From contig NZ_FOLQ01000005.1 in NCBI RefSeq assembly GCF_900112365.1, forward strand, positions 156,562 through 220,561: a stretch of 64,000 nt of DNA, given 5' to 3'. Position numbers and translations under genes: made by a program. The stretch comes from Spirosoma endophyticum (GTDB lineage: Bacteria; Bacteroidota; Bacteroidia; Cytophagales; Spirosomataceae). The notes under the pieces are model-generated. The model made no database searches, was not told where the DNA came from, and saw only the letters and a list, made by a program, of their open reading frames with translations. The first letter of the stretch is position 1; each line of letters begins with the position of its first letter. Below, piece by piece: positions 50,672-58,732 of this stretch.

Positions 50672-51786
50672 GGAATTGCCGGAACTCCTCCTAACAGTCC
50701 ATAAAGCCAGTTTTCGCTCAGATTAGTTGTCAAATCAATTTCATCAAGACCTAATTCACGATTGCGCTGGTTCGTTGGCTCGATGATGTCCTTTTGGAGA
50801 TTTCTTACATACGTAGCGCCTTCCTCATCTTTATCAAAAACAAAGACAGCTTCAGGACGGGTTGCGAAATCATCCAATACGTGCTCGTTATGGCTCGTGA
50901 GGATAATCTGAACGTCTTTCTCATCAGCTAACCGAAAAATAAAGTCCATTACTTCCCTTATTCGGCGTGGATGAATGCCGCGTTCCGGCTCTTCAAGAAG
51001 AAGTAATTTGGGTGGGGTGGGTTGATTGATAATGCAGAGAAGAGCGAGGAAGTAAAGAACTCCTTCTGACACTTCATCTGCCCAATAACCATTATCTTCT
51101 TTATCAAAAAATCGTAGTCCAAGTAAGCTGTCTGTGCCAACTTTTACTGGTGGAAGCGTAAAGTAGGCAATTTCAGGAATACATTTCGAGAAGTCTTCCT
51201 TGATTTGCCGAGCATAAGTGTTTCTAAAATTGTTGTCAACATAATAGAAAAAAGCAATAAGATTAGAACAATCAGCAAGCAATTGTATTTGGTCTGCGGA
51301 TAACTTGACTTGTTGAACAAGCTTAGTCGGATCAGGGCGAAAAATTTTGGTTTGTTTGAAATCAAAAAACTCTCTCCTATGACCACTAAGTGTCTCAATG
51401 TGTATTTTCCCACCATCTTTTTCCGCAAACCAATCTTCTATTTTAGTTTCTATTGTAATATAATCGTCACCACTTTTTATTCCGTAATACTGCTTATAAT
51501 GATATACTTTATCTCTTAATTCAGTATATCTTTTTGCCATATAGCCTTCAGAATCGGGCCAAAACTCAAATTCGTAATTAATATTTACCCGTTTATGCTT
51601 GAAACTAACTGCTTCTAAAACTTCAATATTTTCAGAACCTATGCCGCCAATTGAGAAGCCTTCCAACGCCTTCAAAAAATTCGTCTTGCCTGAGTTGTTC
51701 GGGCCGATGAGCAAGTTGACTTTTTGAAGGTCGAGCGTTACGTCTTTTAGGCTCTTGAAGTTCTGGATGGAAACGCGCTTGAGCAT
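50668..51786 (-). CDS. AAA/ABC-type ATPase (OLD-like), TOPRIM partner
   Basis: A 372-aa ATPase of the OLD/RecF/AAA_15-AAA_21 type. Residues 1-40 have RVSIQNFKSLKDVTLDL and Walker A in LLIGPNNSGKTNF; the signature region is SEGVLYFLALLCI (about 240); Walker B is LLLLEEPERGIHP (261-273) and the H-loop is ILTSHNEHVLDDF (His299). The middle part is A+T-rich and holds no known domain. There is no nuclease domain in the chain; that role is likely supplied by the coupled TOPRIM-like protein. The ATG at 51786 is chosen over a TTG at 51828, as the conserved start begins there. Confidence 0.9.
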   Translation of the reverse strand: MLKRVSIQNFKSLKDVTLDLQKVNLLIGPNNSGKTNFLKALEGFSIGGIGSENIEVLEAVSFKHKRVNINYEFEFWPDSEGYMAKRYTELRDKVYHYKQYYGIKSGDDYITIETKIEDWFAEKDGGKIHIETLSGHRREFFDFKQTKIFRPDPTKLVQQVKLSADQIQLLADCSNLIAFFYYVDNNFRNTYARQIKEDFSKCIPEIAYFTLPPVKVGTDSLLGLRFFDKEDNGYWADEVSEGVLYFLALLCIINQPTPPKLLLLEEPERGIHPRRIREVMDFIFRLADEKDVQIILTSHNEHVLDDFATRPEAVFVFDKDEEGATYVRNLQKDIIEPTNQRNRELGLDEIDLTTNLSENWLYGLLGGVPAIP

Positions 51787-51837
51787 GGTTGGGGAGCGGT
51801 TAGTGGCAATGGAAGCGCCGAGTCGCAAGTTAGGAAT

Positions 51838-53490
51838 TTAGTTAGCCATTTGCGTGGCTCTCATCAGTACGGTATTGTCGGGGTCAATCACGACGGAAGC
51901 GGGTTTGGCGGCCAGTGGAATCGTGAAGGTTTGCGTTGGTCCAGTCATGGTCAGTCGAGCGCTACGTTGCACCTCACGGCCATTACTGCCCCGAATACTG
52001 AATGTGAGCGGAATCGTGAAGTATGCCCCGCTACGTTGGGCCTGTCGCACGTCGATCACCAGGGCTTTTTTGGCAGCATCGTAGCGAGAACCCCAAACGA
52101 CGTCGGGAAAGCCGGGTTGGGAAAGCCATTGCTGGAAAAACTGTCCCAGTTTCTTACCCGATATGCTTTCCATTACAGCCTGAAAATCGCTGCTTTGAGC
52201 GTTGGCGTTGCGGAATTTCTCGTAATACGCCCGGATACCTTTCCAGAAAATCTCGTCGCCAAGTTCATGACGTAGCATATGCAATACCCAGCCACCTTTC
52301 TGATACGAATTCGGATTCAGCAAATCCATCAAGTTTGTTGTTGTCGAGTCAATAACGGTGCTTTTGGGCTTAAGCGCTACGTAGCGAAAAATCTGGTTTT
52401 TGTTCTGGTTAAGCACCGCATTGAGCGTATCTCGGCCATAGGCGTGTTCGAGATAAAGGGCCGAAAAATACGTAGCGAACCCCTCACTCAGCCACAGTTG
52501 CGACCAGTCGGTTTCGGTTGCTGAATTGCCGAACCACTGGTGGGCAATTTCATGCGCCAGCAACGCTTCTACGTCCGAATCTTTCTTGCCGACAATAATC
52601 TTTTCATCATAAAAAATGCAACTGGCGTTTTCCATGCCGCCAAAAATCGTTGTCGACTGAACGTTAGCCAGTTTCTCGTAAGAATAAGGACCAATTTTAT
52701 CGATGAAGTATTGTAAAATCGTTTTGGCCGGACGATAGTCAATAAAGCCTTTCTTGCTGTCTTCCGGATAAAGCCAGCTTTGCACCGGCACACCGCTCAC
52801 CGCACCGACCTCGTCGACCGCAAAGTGAGCCGCACCAATCACCATCACTTTCGTTGGAATAGGCGTATTTTCCTGCCAGCGCGTTAGCTTCCGGCCGTTC
52901 GGCAAATTACTGTCGCCTAACAATTTACCATTTGCAATGACGCGATACGTAGCGGGCGCATTGACAGTGAATGAACAAGTGGCTTTATCGGATGGGTGGT
53001 CCACGACGGGCAAATAATTCCGGGCGTTGTTGGGCCAGTTATCCCCAAAAAATGTGCGCTCCCCAAACTTATTCTGGCTTATAATCAATCCTTTGGCTGG
53101 TGTGCCCTCATACCGAATCACGACTTCTGTAGGCTGGCCGGGAGCTGGTGGCAGGTTGATAAATACCCGATCGTTTCGTTGGCTGAACGGTGTGGTTTTC
53201 CCATCGATCAGGCTCACCGAGCGCACGTTCATACCCGTTTTTGCGGAATCACCTTTGGGACTAATCAAATCAAACCAGACGGTTTGCCGATCATCAGCGC
53301 GGACAAAGCGAATGGTGGCTTCACCCCGAATCTGGTTGGTCGAGTCACTTAACGTAAGCGAGAATGCATAATTCTGAACATCGACGCCGGGCTGGGTATA
53401 TCGTGCTACGTTACTGGGTACTTGAGCATTGGCAACTGTCACGACTAAAACGAACAGCGCCATTAAGATTTTTTTGTTTCCTTCCGTCAT
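51838..53490 (-). CDS. M1-family metallopeptidase, exported
   Basis: A 550-aa zinc aminopeptidase with a signal peptide (ILMALFVLVVTVANAQ). The exopeptidase motif is GGMENAS (the GAMEN equivalent), the zinc site is HEIAHQWFGNSATE with the distal glutamate in WLSEGFATYFSAL, and a C-terminal small beta domain follows. It lacks the large helical domain IV of PepN, as is usual for the shorter Bacteroidota members. It probably acts in the periplasm on peptides. It ends 6 bp after the methylmalonyl-CoA epimerase gene and is co-directional with it. Confidence 0.94.
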   Translation of the reverse strand: MTEGNKKILMALFVLVVTVANAQVPSNVARYTQPGVDVQNYAFSLTLSDSTNQIRGEATIRFVRADDRQTVWFDLISPKGDSAKTGMNVRSVSLIDGKTTPFSQRNDRVFINLPPAPGQPTEVVIRYEGTPAKGLIISQNKFGERTFFGDNWPNNARNYLPVVDHPSDKATCSFTVNAPATYRVIANGKLLGDSNLPNGRKLTRWQENTPIPTKVMVIGAAHFAVDEVGAVSGVPVQSWLYPEDSKKGFIDYRPAKTILQYFIDKIGPYSYEKLANVQSTTIFGGMENASCIFYDEKIIVGKKDSDVEALLAHEIAHQWFGNSATETDWSQLWLSEGFATYFSALYLEHAYGRDTLNAVLNQNKNQIFRYVALKPKSTVIDSTTTNLMDLLNPNSYQKGGWVLHMLRHELGDEIFWKGIRAYYEKFRNANAQSSDFQAVMESISGKKLGQFFQQWLSQPGFPDVVWGSRYDAAKKALVIDVRQAQRSGAYFTIPLTFSIRGSNGREVQRSARLTMTGPTQTFTIPLAAKPASVVIDPDNTVLMRATQMAN

Positions 53491-53496
53491 TCTACT

Positions 53497-53904
53497 TTAC
53501 TCCTTAATTTCCTGACACAGTTCAATTAATACGCCGTTTGTGGCTTTTGGATGCAGGAAACACACCAATTTATTGTCGGCTCCGCGTTTAGGAACCTCAT
53601 TTAGTAACGTAAACCCTTCGGCTTTTAGCCGTTCCATTTCGGCCTCGATATTCTCTACCTCAAACGCTACGTGGTGAATACCTTCGCCTTTTTTCTCCAG
53701 AAACCTGGCGATGGGACTATCGGGATTGGTTGCTTCAAGAAGCTCTATTTTGGTCTGATTTACCCGAAAAAACGAAGTCGTTACGCCTTCCGATTCTACT
53801 GCCTCCGATTTATACGGCTGAATGTTCAGTAGTTTGGCAAATAGCTCGTTCGATGCGGCAATGTCGCGAACGGCAATTCCGATGTGTTCGACGTTTGTTA
53901 GCAT
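53497..53904 (-). CDS. mce: Methylmalonyl-CoA epimerase
   Basis: Converts the two epimers of methylmalonyl-CoA in propionate metabolism. A 135-aa glyoxalase-fold protein with VEHIGIAVRDIAASNELF, VTTSFFRVNQTKIELLEATNPDSPI, GIHHVAFEVENIEAEME and FLHPKATNGVLIELCQE; the metal ligands His and Glu are in place. The ATG at 53904 fits the family start; an in-frame ATG at 53967 overlaps the divergent erpA gene and is unlikely. The mutase genes are not in the window. Confidence 0.94.
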   Translation of the reverse strand: MLTNVEHIGIAVRDIAASNELFAKLLNIQPYKSEAVESEGVTTSFFRVNQTKIELLEATNPDSPIARFLEKKGEGIHHVAFEVENIEAEMERLKAEGFTLLNEVPKRGADNKLVCFLHPKATNGVLIELCQEIKE

Positions 53905-53986
53905 AGGTGAGAGAAGAACTTTTCTGTTTGGCCGAAAGTTATAGAGAATAGCATTGATATGCGCCAATTACGACTCTATTACGACC

Positions 53987-54313
53987 ATGGTTACTGTCTC
54001 AGAAATCGCTAAAAATAAAATTGTTGAACTCCGTCAGAAAGACGGTCTTACCGAAAATACGGCTATCCGTGTAGCTGTGGAAGGCGGAGGATGCTCAGGC
54101 TTGATGTATGATCTGCAATTCGACGCGACACAGCAGCCAACCGACCATCTCGTTGAAGATAAAGGCATTAAGATTCTGGTAGATCGCAAAAGCCTGTTAT
54201 ATCTGGCCGGTACCGAACTTGACTTTTCGGACGGTCTGAATGGTAAAGGTTTTCAGTTCAAAAACCCTAATGCAACGCGCACCTGCGGTTGCGGAGAAAG
54301 TTTTGCCGTCTGA
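53987..54313 (+). CDS. erpA: Iron-sulfur cluster carrier, IscA/ErpA type
   Basis: A 108-aa A-type carrier that holds and passes on Fe-S clusters. The three cysteines are in GGGCSGLMYDL and the C-terminal RTCGCGESFAV. The start VTVSEIAKNKIVELRQK is typical. The ATG at 53987 is chosen over 53954, which would overlap the leader of the divergent epimerase gene. Naming as ErpA rather than IscA or SufA is tentative. Confidence 0.93.
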   Translation: MVTVSEIAKNKIVELRQKDGLTENTAIRVAVEGGGCSGLMYDLQFDATQQPTDHLVEDKGIKILVDRKSLLYLAGTELDFSDGLNGKGFQFKNPNATRTCGCGESFAV

Positions 54314-54475
54314 AACCGGGATTTAGCTGATTTAGGGATTATTATGATTTTGTTTAGAAGCCGCTTCACATCAGAGCGGCTTCTTTGTTTTTAAACTTCA
54401 TAGATTACCAGATATTTGTTAAACTCAACAAACAAAATCCTGCCAATCATTCAAAACATATAAATCCTGGTTCCA
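54314..54475. repeat. CCGGGATTT-family element, diverged, with inner terminator
   Basis: The left end AACCGGGATTTAGCTGATTT (54315 onward) and the right end (ATATAAATCCTGGTT, ending about 54472) are imperfect complements, each with an inner GGATTTTGTT boundary. Between them sits a GC-rich terminator hairpin in place of the GCTTTC hairpin seen in the other copies. It fills the gap between erpA and the thioesterase gene. Confidence 0.65.
54356..54391 (+). terminator. Hairpin terminator after erpA
   Basis: Stem AGAAGCCGCT and complement AGCGGCTTCT with a 9-base loop, followed by a T-rich tail (TTGTTTTT). It ends the erpA unit. Confidence 0.85.
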
Positions 54476-54476
54476 G

Positions 54477-55046
54477 ATGCTAGCTAAACCCGTCAATCAC
54501 TCGCGCACGACACTCACTGAGTTAATGATTCCGGCTTACGCCAATTTTGGAGGCCGGGTACACGGCGGTACGTTACTGTCACTAATGGACAAAGTTGCCT
54601 ATGCCTGTGCAGCTAAACATGCGGGACAATATTGCGTAACGGTTTCGGTAGATAATGTTAATTTCCGGCAACCAGTTGAGGTGGGCGAGTTGGTTTCCCT
54701 GATGGCGTCAGTTAACTACGTTGGCCGGACATCACTGGTCGTGGGCATTAAAGTGATCGCCGAAAATGTGAAGTCCGGCAGTGTCAAGCATACGAACACC
54801 AGCTATTTTACGATGGTGGCAAAAGATGATGCCGATCGCCCAACTGAAGTGCCTCCCCTCCTGCTCGAAACCCCCGACGACGTTCGCCGTTTTCTGGAAG
54901 CCATGAAACGCAAAGAACTCCGCTCCTCTTTCAGTGAACACTTCGACAATGCCAAAACGCGCATGCTCCTAACCGAAAATATTGGCAAACTAACAAATGA
55001 ACGCTGTCAACTAGCCGATGGCCTGGATCAAGATTTACAAGATTGA
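54477..55046 (+). CDS. Acyl-CoA thioesterase, hotdog fold (YciA-like)
   Basis: A 189-aa hotdog-fold thioesterase that cleaves acyl-CoA. The catalytic helix is PAYANFGGRVHGGTLLSLMDKVAYACA; VSVDNVNFRQPVEVGEL and VGRTSLVVGIKVIAE follow. The last 45 residues are a charged extension not needed for the fold. The last codons coincide with the left end of a degenerate repeat at 55028-55122. Confidence 0.92.
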   Translation: MLAKPVNHSRTTLTELMIPAYANFGGRVHGGTLLSLMDKVAYACAAKHAGQYCVTVSVDNVNFRQPVEVGELVSLMASVNYVGRTSLVVGIKVIAENVKSGSVKHTNTSYFTMVAKDDADRPTEVPPLLLETPDDVRRFLEAMKRKELRSSFSEHFDNAKTRMLLTENIGKLTNERCQLADGLDQDLQD

Positions 55047-55122
55047 AATGACCAGCAAGATTCAATAATACCGATGGTTTAATCCTGTAAATCATTTAAA
55101 CTCTGAGAATCCCGGTTTAGAT
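55028..55122. repeat. CCGGGATTT-family element, degenerate
   Basis: The right part AATCCTGTAAATCATTTAAA through AATCCCGGTTTA (55082-55119) matches the ends of the family; the left part AAGATTTACAAGATTG is an imperfect complement lying in the final codons of the thioesterase gene. The element includes both stop codons of the convergent genes. Confidence 0.55.
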
Positions 55123-56145
55123 TTCACCTCTAACAATCTTCGCGCCCGCCACCATATTGGCTAACTTTTGCTTTGCCGCCCAACGAGCCGTCTGACTTAA
55201 CCCACAGTCGGGTGCTACGGCTAGTTTCTCGGCAGGAACATAGGGTAAGCACTTGCGGATACGTTCCGCTACATCCTCGGGCGTTTCTATATAATAGCTC
55301 TTAACATCGATCACGCCCACTGCTACGTCGAATTTTTCGGCAAAGCGTTCCAATAAATGCACTTCGCTGAAGTTCAGGATGGTCATTTCAGAGTGGAGTT
55401 CATCGACCGTCATATCCAGGAAATCGGGCAGCATGGGCGCGATACTCTTCTTGCCAACCGACCGCCCTTTATAATTACCAAAACAGAGATGCATGGACAG
55501 GCGGGTTTTTCCTACGCCGGGCGCCACTGTTCGGTTGAAAATATCGACAAACCGTTTTGTATCTTCACGATATGCATAGCAGGACATGGATGGTTCGTCG
55601 ACACAGATCTCAGGAACACCCAGCGCAACCAGATCAGCGATTTCTTTATTGACCAATGGTAGAAGGGCTTCGGTTACGTCCCAGCGATCTTTGTAGAAAC
55701 TACCGGGTAATAATCGACCACTAAGCGTATAAGGGCCTGGAATAGAAACCTTTAGCCCCTGCCCTTTGGGAGCCAGTCGCTTCAGACGAAGGTATTCTTC
55801 TACAACGCCTAATCCTTTAGGTGCCGTTAGAATTTCAACGATATTATGCTTGCCTCGCTGGTCATGCGCAGGAGGACCGAATCGGCGGAGTTCGGTTTCG
55901 TTATTCTGAATACCGTTAATGTACCCGTAAAACGATAAATTAAAGTCAAAACGGGTCTGTTCGCCGTCGGTAATGACATCTAATCCGGCATTAACCTGAT
56001 CGTAAACGGATGCCACGACAGCATCTTCAATCATTTCATTGAGATCGGCCAGACCAAACTGGGCCAAATGCTGGCTGGAGAACTCAAGCCAGCCGGGAAA
56101 CGGCATCGAACCAACAACGGTAGTTTTAATAGGAACGGGCTGCAA
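55117..56145 (-). CDS. Core-type cobalamin-independent methionine synthase (MetE-like)
   Basis: A 342-aa TIM-barrel corresponding to the C-terminal catalytic half of MetE, as in archaeal-type enzymes. TTVVGSMPFPGWLEF at the start, GLDVITDGEQTRFDF, VSIPGPYTLSGRLL, CVDEPSMSCYAYRED, LSMHLCFGNYKG (zinc ligands His and Cys region) and VAPDCGLSQTARW (zinc Cys) are visible. It lacks the N-terminal half of E. coli MetE. The methyl donor is therefore uncertain and could be methylcobalamin or a small methylated compound. No B12 riboswitch was seen upstream. Confidence 0.88.
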   Translation of the reverse strand: MQPVPIKTTVVGSMPFPGWLEFSSQHLAQFGLADLNEMIEDAVVASVYDQVNAGLDVITDGEQTRFDFNLSFYGYINGIQNNETELRRFGPPAHDQRGKHNIVEILTAPKGLGVVEEYLRLKRLAPKGQGLKVSIPGPYTLSGRLLPGSFYKDRWDVTEALLPLVNKEIADLVALGVPEICVDEPSMSCYAYREDTKRFVDIFNRTVAPGVGKTRLSMHLCFGNYKGRSVGKKSIAPMLPDFLDMTVDELHSEMTILNFSEVHLLERFAEKFDVAVGVIDVKSYYIETPEDVAERIRKCLPYVPAEKLAVAPDCGLSQTARWAAKQKLANMVAGAKIVRGEI

Positions 56146-56156
56146 GGTATGAATGG

Positions 56157-56204
56157 TTTAGGAGTACTACTGAATCGAAATATTTATTCAATAGTACTCC
56201 TAAA
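56157..56204 (-). terminator. Hairpin between the PhyH and MetE-like genes
   Basis: Arms of 19 bp (56157-56175 and 56186-56204) with one mismatch, unit TAGGAGTACTACTGAAT. It lies in the gap between the PhyH stop and the MetE-like start; both genes read leftwards. It is probably a terminator or attenuator. Confidence 0.72.
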
Positions 56205-56211
56205 TTACTGA

Positions 56212-57174
56212 TCAGAATGGCTTTTTTCCAATTAGTTTTTTCACGACTTCCTTCAGCAGAACTGGTAGCGTAAAATTGTGACTGACAGCATATTTAAATC
56301 CTCCAGTATTAATGGTTTCGATAGGTTTGCCGTTTTCACTGTGCTGCACTACCTTGCCGGTAGCGATATTAACAACATGACGGAGATTGAGGTTATTGGC
56401 GAACATATCGGAAAAGCGGGGCGAATAATACATGCAGCCCTCAAAATAGTAATGAGTTACCTGCGACCAGCGTGTTCGATTTTCGCCTTTAATGGGCATT
56501 CCACCATGTACCAGGTTCGATGACCAGATCAGCACATCGCCCTTCTGCAAATAAATTTCCTGGCGCTTATAGCCATTGGCTTCCATAAACTCTTCCATGA
56601 ACTCCTCATAATGAGGGTATTCGGCATAGTTTTCTTCCGCTTCGATACCAATGTCGAAGTAATTGAATTCTTTTTGCCGATGCGAACGAGGATAATAAAA
56701 TAGTGGCCCATTGTTCGTGTCGGTCTCTTCCATAGCTACCCAGACACCACACATGAACCGAGCGGGCGTGCTGCTGAAATGGATCGTATCGGAATGCGCC
56801 CGTTGCTGGGTACCAAATTTAAAATTTAGTGTCTGGAACGGAACCGGCTCGCGGTCATACAGTAGACGTAGTACGTCGAAAATTTGGGATTGGCTGGCTA
56901 TATCCCGTACCGACGAATATTTTTTCCATAAATCCTGGTGGCGAGTGGGTTGTTCGCCTACCCGAGCCGGATACTCATGCTTGATTTCGTTCAGCGTACG
57001 ATCGATCAACTCGTGACTTACGATCTGGCGTAGTACCAGAAAGCCTTCCCGATTATAGTGCGTAACCATTTCCCGTTGTTCGGGTGTCAGCTCTTTTTTC
57101 TGCAACAGGTCGTCAAAAAAGGGAGACTCGACCCACGGCAGATTCATTTTTGTGGCTACTGAGACGTTTTTCAT
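56212..57174 (-). CDS. Phytanoyl-CoA dioxygenase (PhyH) family protein
   Basis: A 320-aa Fe(II)/2-oxoglutarate oxygenase. The iron ligands are His127 and Asp129 in RAHSDTIHF and His223 in SSNLVHGGMPI, with a 2-oxoglutarate-binding arginine in GENRTRWSQVTHYYFE. It is expected to hydroxylate an unknown small molecule in the cytoplasm. PhyH proteins in Bacteroidota act on varied substrates, so phytanoyl-CoA itself should not be assumed. It is 161 bp downstream of the GNAT gene and co-directional with it. Confidence 0.92.
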   Translation of the reverse strand: MKNVSVATKMNLPWVESPFFDDLLQKKELTPEQREMVTHYNREGFLVLRQIVSHELIDRTLNEIKHEYPARVGEQPTRHQDLWKKYSSVRDIASQSQIFDVLRLLYDREPVPFQTLNFKFGTQQRAHSDTIHFSSTPARFMCGVWVAMEETDTNNGPLFYYPRSHRQKEFNYFDIGIEAEENYAEYPHYEEFMEEFMEANGYKRQEIYLQKGDVLIWSSNLVHGGMPIKGENRTRWSQVTHYYFEGCMYYSPRFSDMFANNLNLRHVVNIATGKVVQHSENGKPIETINTGGFKYAVSHNFTLPVLLKEVVKKLIGKKPF

Positions 57175-57335
57175 TGAATTTTATAGAGAGTGCGAGGATA
57201 CACTTACTGAAACAGACGTTGACGATAGGCATCAATGATCGTTCTGATTTTCAGCAATGTTAGCAAAAATCAGCTATACATTTCTTAAAAGCCAATCTTA
57301 ATGGATTTTCTAGTCACATGGTCCCGAATTTTTCG

Positions 57336-57845
57336 TTAACGGTCAAATCGATACTCGAACCACAGCATATTTTCGATGCGATCGAACAGCGTAAATTCAT
57401 TTTTCTCCAGCACTTTCTGCGACGCTACGTTCTCGGTCTCTGTATCGGCCACAACCCGCAAAACATCCGGTTGCTGCCCGGCCCACTGAACCAGCCCGGC
57501 GACCATTTCACTCATGTAACCCTTTCGTTGTAGAGCCGGATACGTACCGTAGCCAATCTCGACAGTACCGGTTTCATCGGGTTCACCCTTAAACTTGGCT
57601 TCAGCTACAAAGCACTGCTTCTCGCGATCAATGGCCATCCACATCGTGTGAAAAAGGGGATCATTAGCGGGGTCTTTCAAGCGCGGAATAGTAAAGTATG
57701 TCACGATGCTCACCATAGGTTCGACGACTTCCCGATGTTTTTTTTTCAAACCAAGCACCTGCTCCAATCGGTAGTTATCCGTCACGTAGAGTTGAAGCTG
57801 GTTGAGCGTCAAAGGAATGAGTGTTAGGCGGGCGGTTTCAATCAT
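57336..57845 (-). CDS. GNAT-family N-acetyltransferase
   Basis: A 169-aa RimJ/RimL-like acetyltransferase. Start ETARLTLIPLTLNQLQLYV, acetyl-CoA-binding segment EIGYGTYPALQRKGYMSEMVAGLVQWA, and the end NVASQKVLEKNEFTLFDRI are typical. The acceptor substrate is unknown. It lies 21 bp after the SDR gene in the same direction and is probably co-transcribed. Confidence 0.92.
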   Translation of the reverse strand: MIETARLTLIPLTLNQLQLYVTDNYRLEQVLGLKKKHREVVEPMVSIVTYFTIPRLKDPANDPLFHTMWMAIDREKQCFVAEAKFKGEPDETGTVEIGYGTYPALQRKGYMSEMVAGLVQWAGQQPDVLRVVADTETENVASQKVLEKNEFTLFDRIENMLWFEYRFDR

Positions 57846-57866
57846 GTCCGTTTAATTATCAATCAG

Positions 57867-58649
57867 CTAGATCTGTCCCTCACTCACACTCCAGCCACCA
57901 TCCACTGTCAACACCTGACCCGTGGCGAAGACCGAATAATCGGACATGAAATAAACAGCAGCGCCATCAAGATCATTGGGTTGACCGATACGTCCACCAT
58001 CGAGCGGTTGCTTGGTTTTCGTGAACGCCATAATGGATTCATTTTGCGTAGCCCGTTGCGCCATCTGTGTTTCGACCAATGCCGGAGCCAGCACATTGAC
58101 CCGAATGTTGTCATTAGCGTAGTAAGCCGCTACCGACTTCGTAAAGCCAATGACCGCCGATTTCATAGCTGCATAAGCATGCGTAGCAAAATACATGGGC
58201 GAAGGTCGCTCTCCCAGCACTGATCCCATATTTAGTATGGTTCCACCCCCACCCTGTGCCCGGAATGCCCGCACGGCGGCCTGGTTGGATAACATCAATG
58301 AGGTCAGATTGAGATTAACCGTATAGTTCCATCCATCGAGTGTAAGATCATGAAGGGGACCATCACCGAAGCGTCGACCGCTACCACCCGCTACGTGATA
58401 CAGGCCATCAAAACCACCAAAAATCTGCTGACAAAGGGCAATGGCTTTGGGCGTAGTTTGCGGATCTGACGCATCACCCGACATGGCCAGTCCATTGCCG
58501 TCGAGTTGTTGTTCGGCAATCGTACAACTTTCGGAATTTCGCCCCACTACAACTACCTGCGCTCCTTCGCGCACAAACGCCAAGGCAGCCGACAAACCCA
58601 TACCGGAAGTCCCACCGACCACAACAATTTTCTTAGAGGCTAACCACAT
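57867..58649 (-). CDS. Short-chain dehydrogenase/reductase
   Basis: A 260-aa classical SDR: KKIVVVGGTSGMGLSAALAF, LYHVAGGSGRRFGDG in place of NNAG, catalytic serine in LNMGSVLGERPSPMYF, Tyr-Lys pair region ATHAYAAMKSAVIGFTK (Y-A-A-M-K), and LTVDGGWSVSEGQI at the end. The ATG at 58649 is chosen, as the glycine motif then starts at residue 10. It is near the Gfo/Idh gene in the same direction, which suggests a shared small-molecule or sugar pathway. Confidence 0.93.
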   Translation of the reverse strand: MWLASKKIVVVGGTSGMGLSAALAFVREGAQVVVVGRNSESCTIAEQQLDGNGLAMSGDASDPQTTPKAIALCQQIFGGFDGLYHVAGGSGRRFGDGPLHDLTLDGWNYTVNLNLTSLMLSNQAAVRAFRAQGGGGTILNMGSVLGERPSPMYFATHAYAAMKSAVIGFTKSVAAYYANDNIRVNVLAPALVETQMAQRATQNESIMAFTKTKQPLDGGRIGQPNDLDGAAVYFMSDYSVFATGQVLTVDGGWSVSEGQI

Positions 58650-58732
58650 GCTGGTGAACTGTATTTTACGATGCAAGAAACGAAATATTTTTCATGACGC
58701 GGGCAATGGTCGCTACCCGCGTTTTACTATGG

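Noticed and set aside
50039-51828. Assignment of the ATPase/TOPRIM-like pair to a named system such as PARIS, Gabija or Septu
   Set aside because: Gabija needs ATPase and TOPRIM in one chain plus a UvrD-like helicase, Septu needs an HNH protein, and both proteins here are shorter than I remember for PARIS. Only the general design is supported.
55117-56211. B12 or SAM riboswitch upstream of the MetE-like gene
   Set aside because: The gap before the start holds only a simple 19-bp hairpin; none of the conserved riboswitch core sequences is visible.
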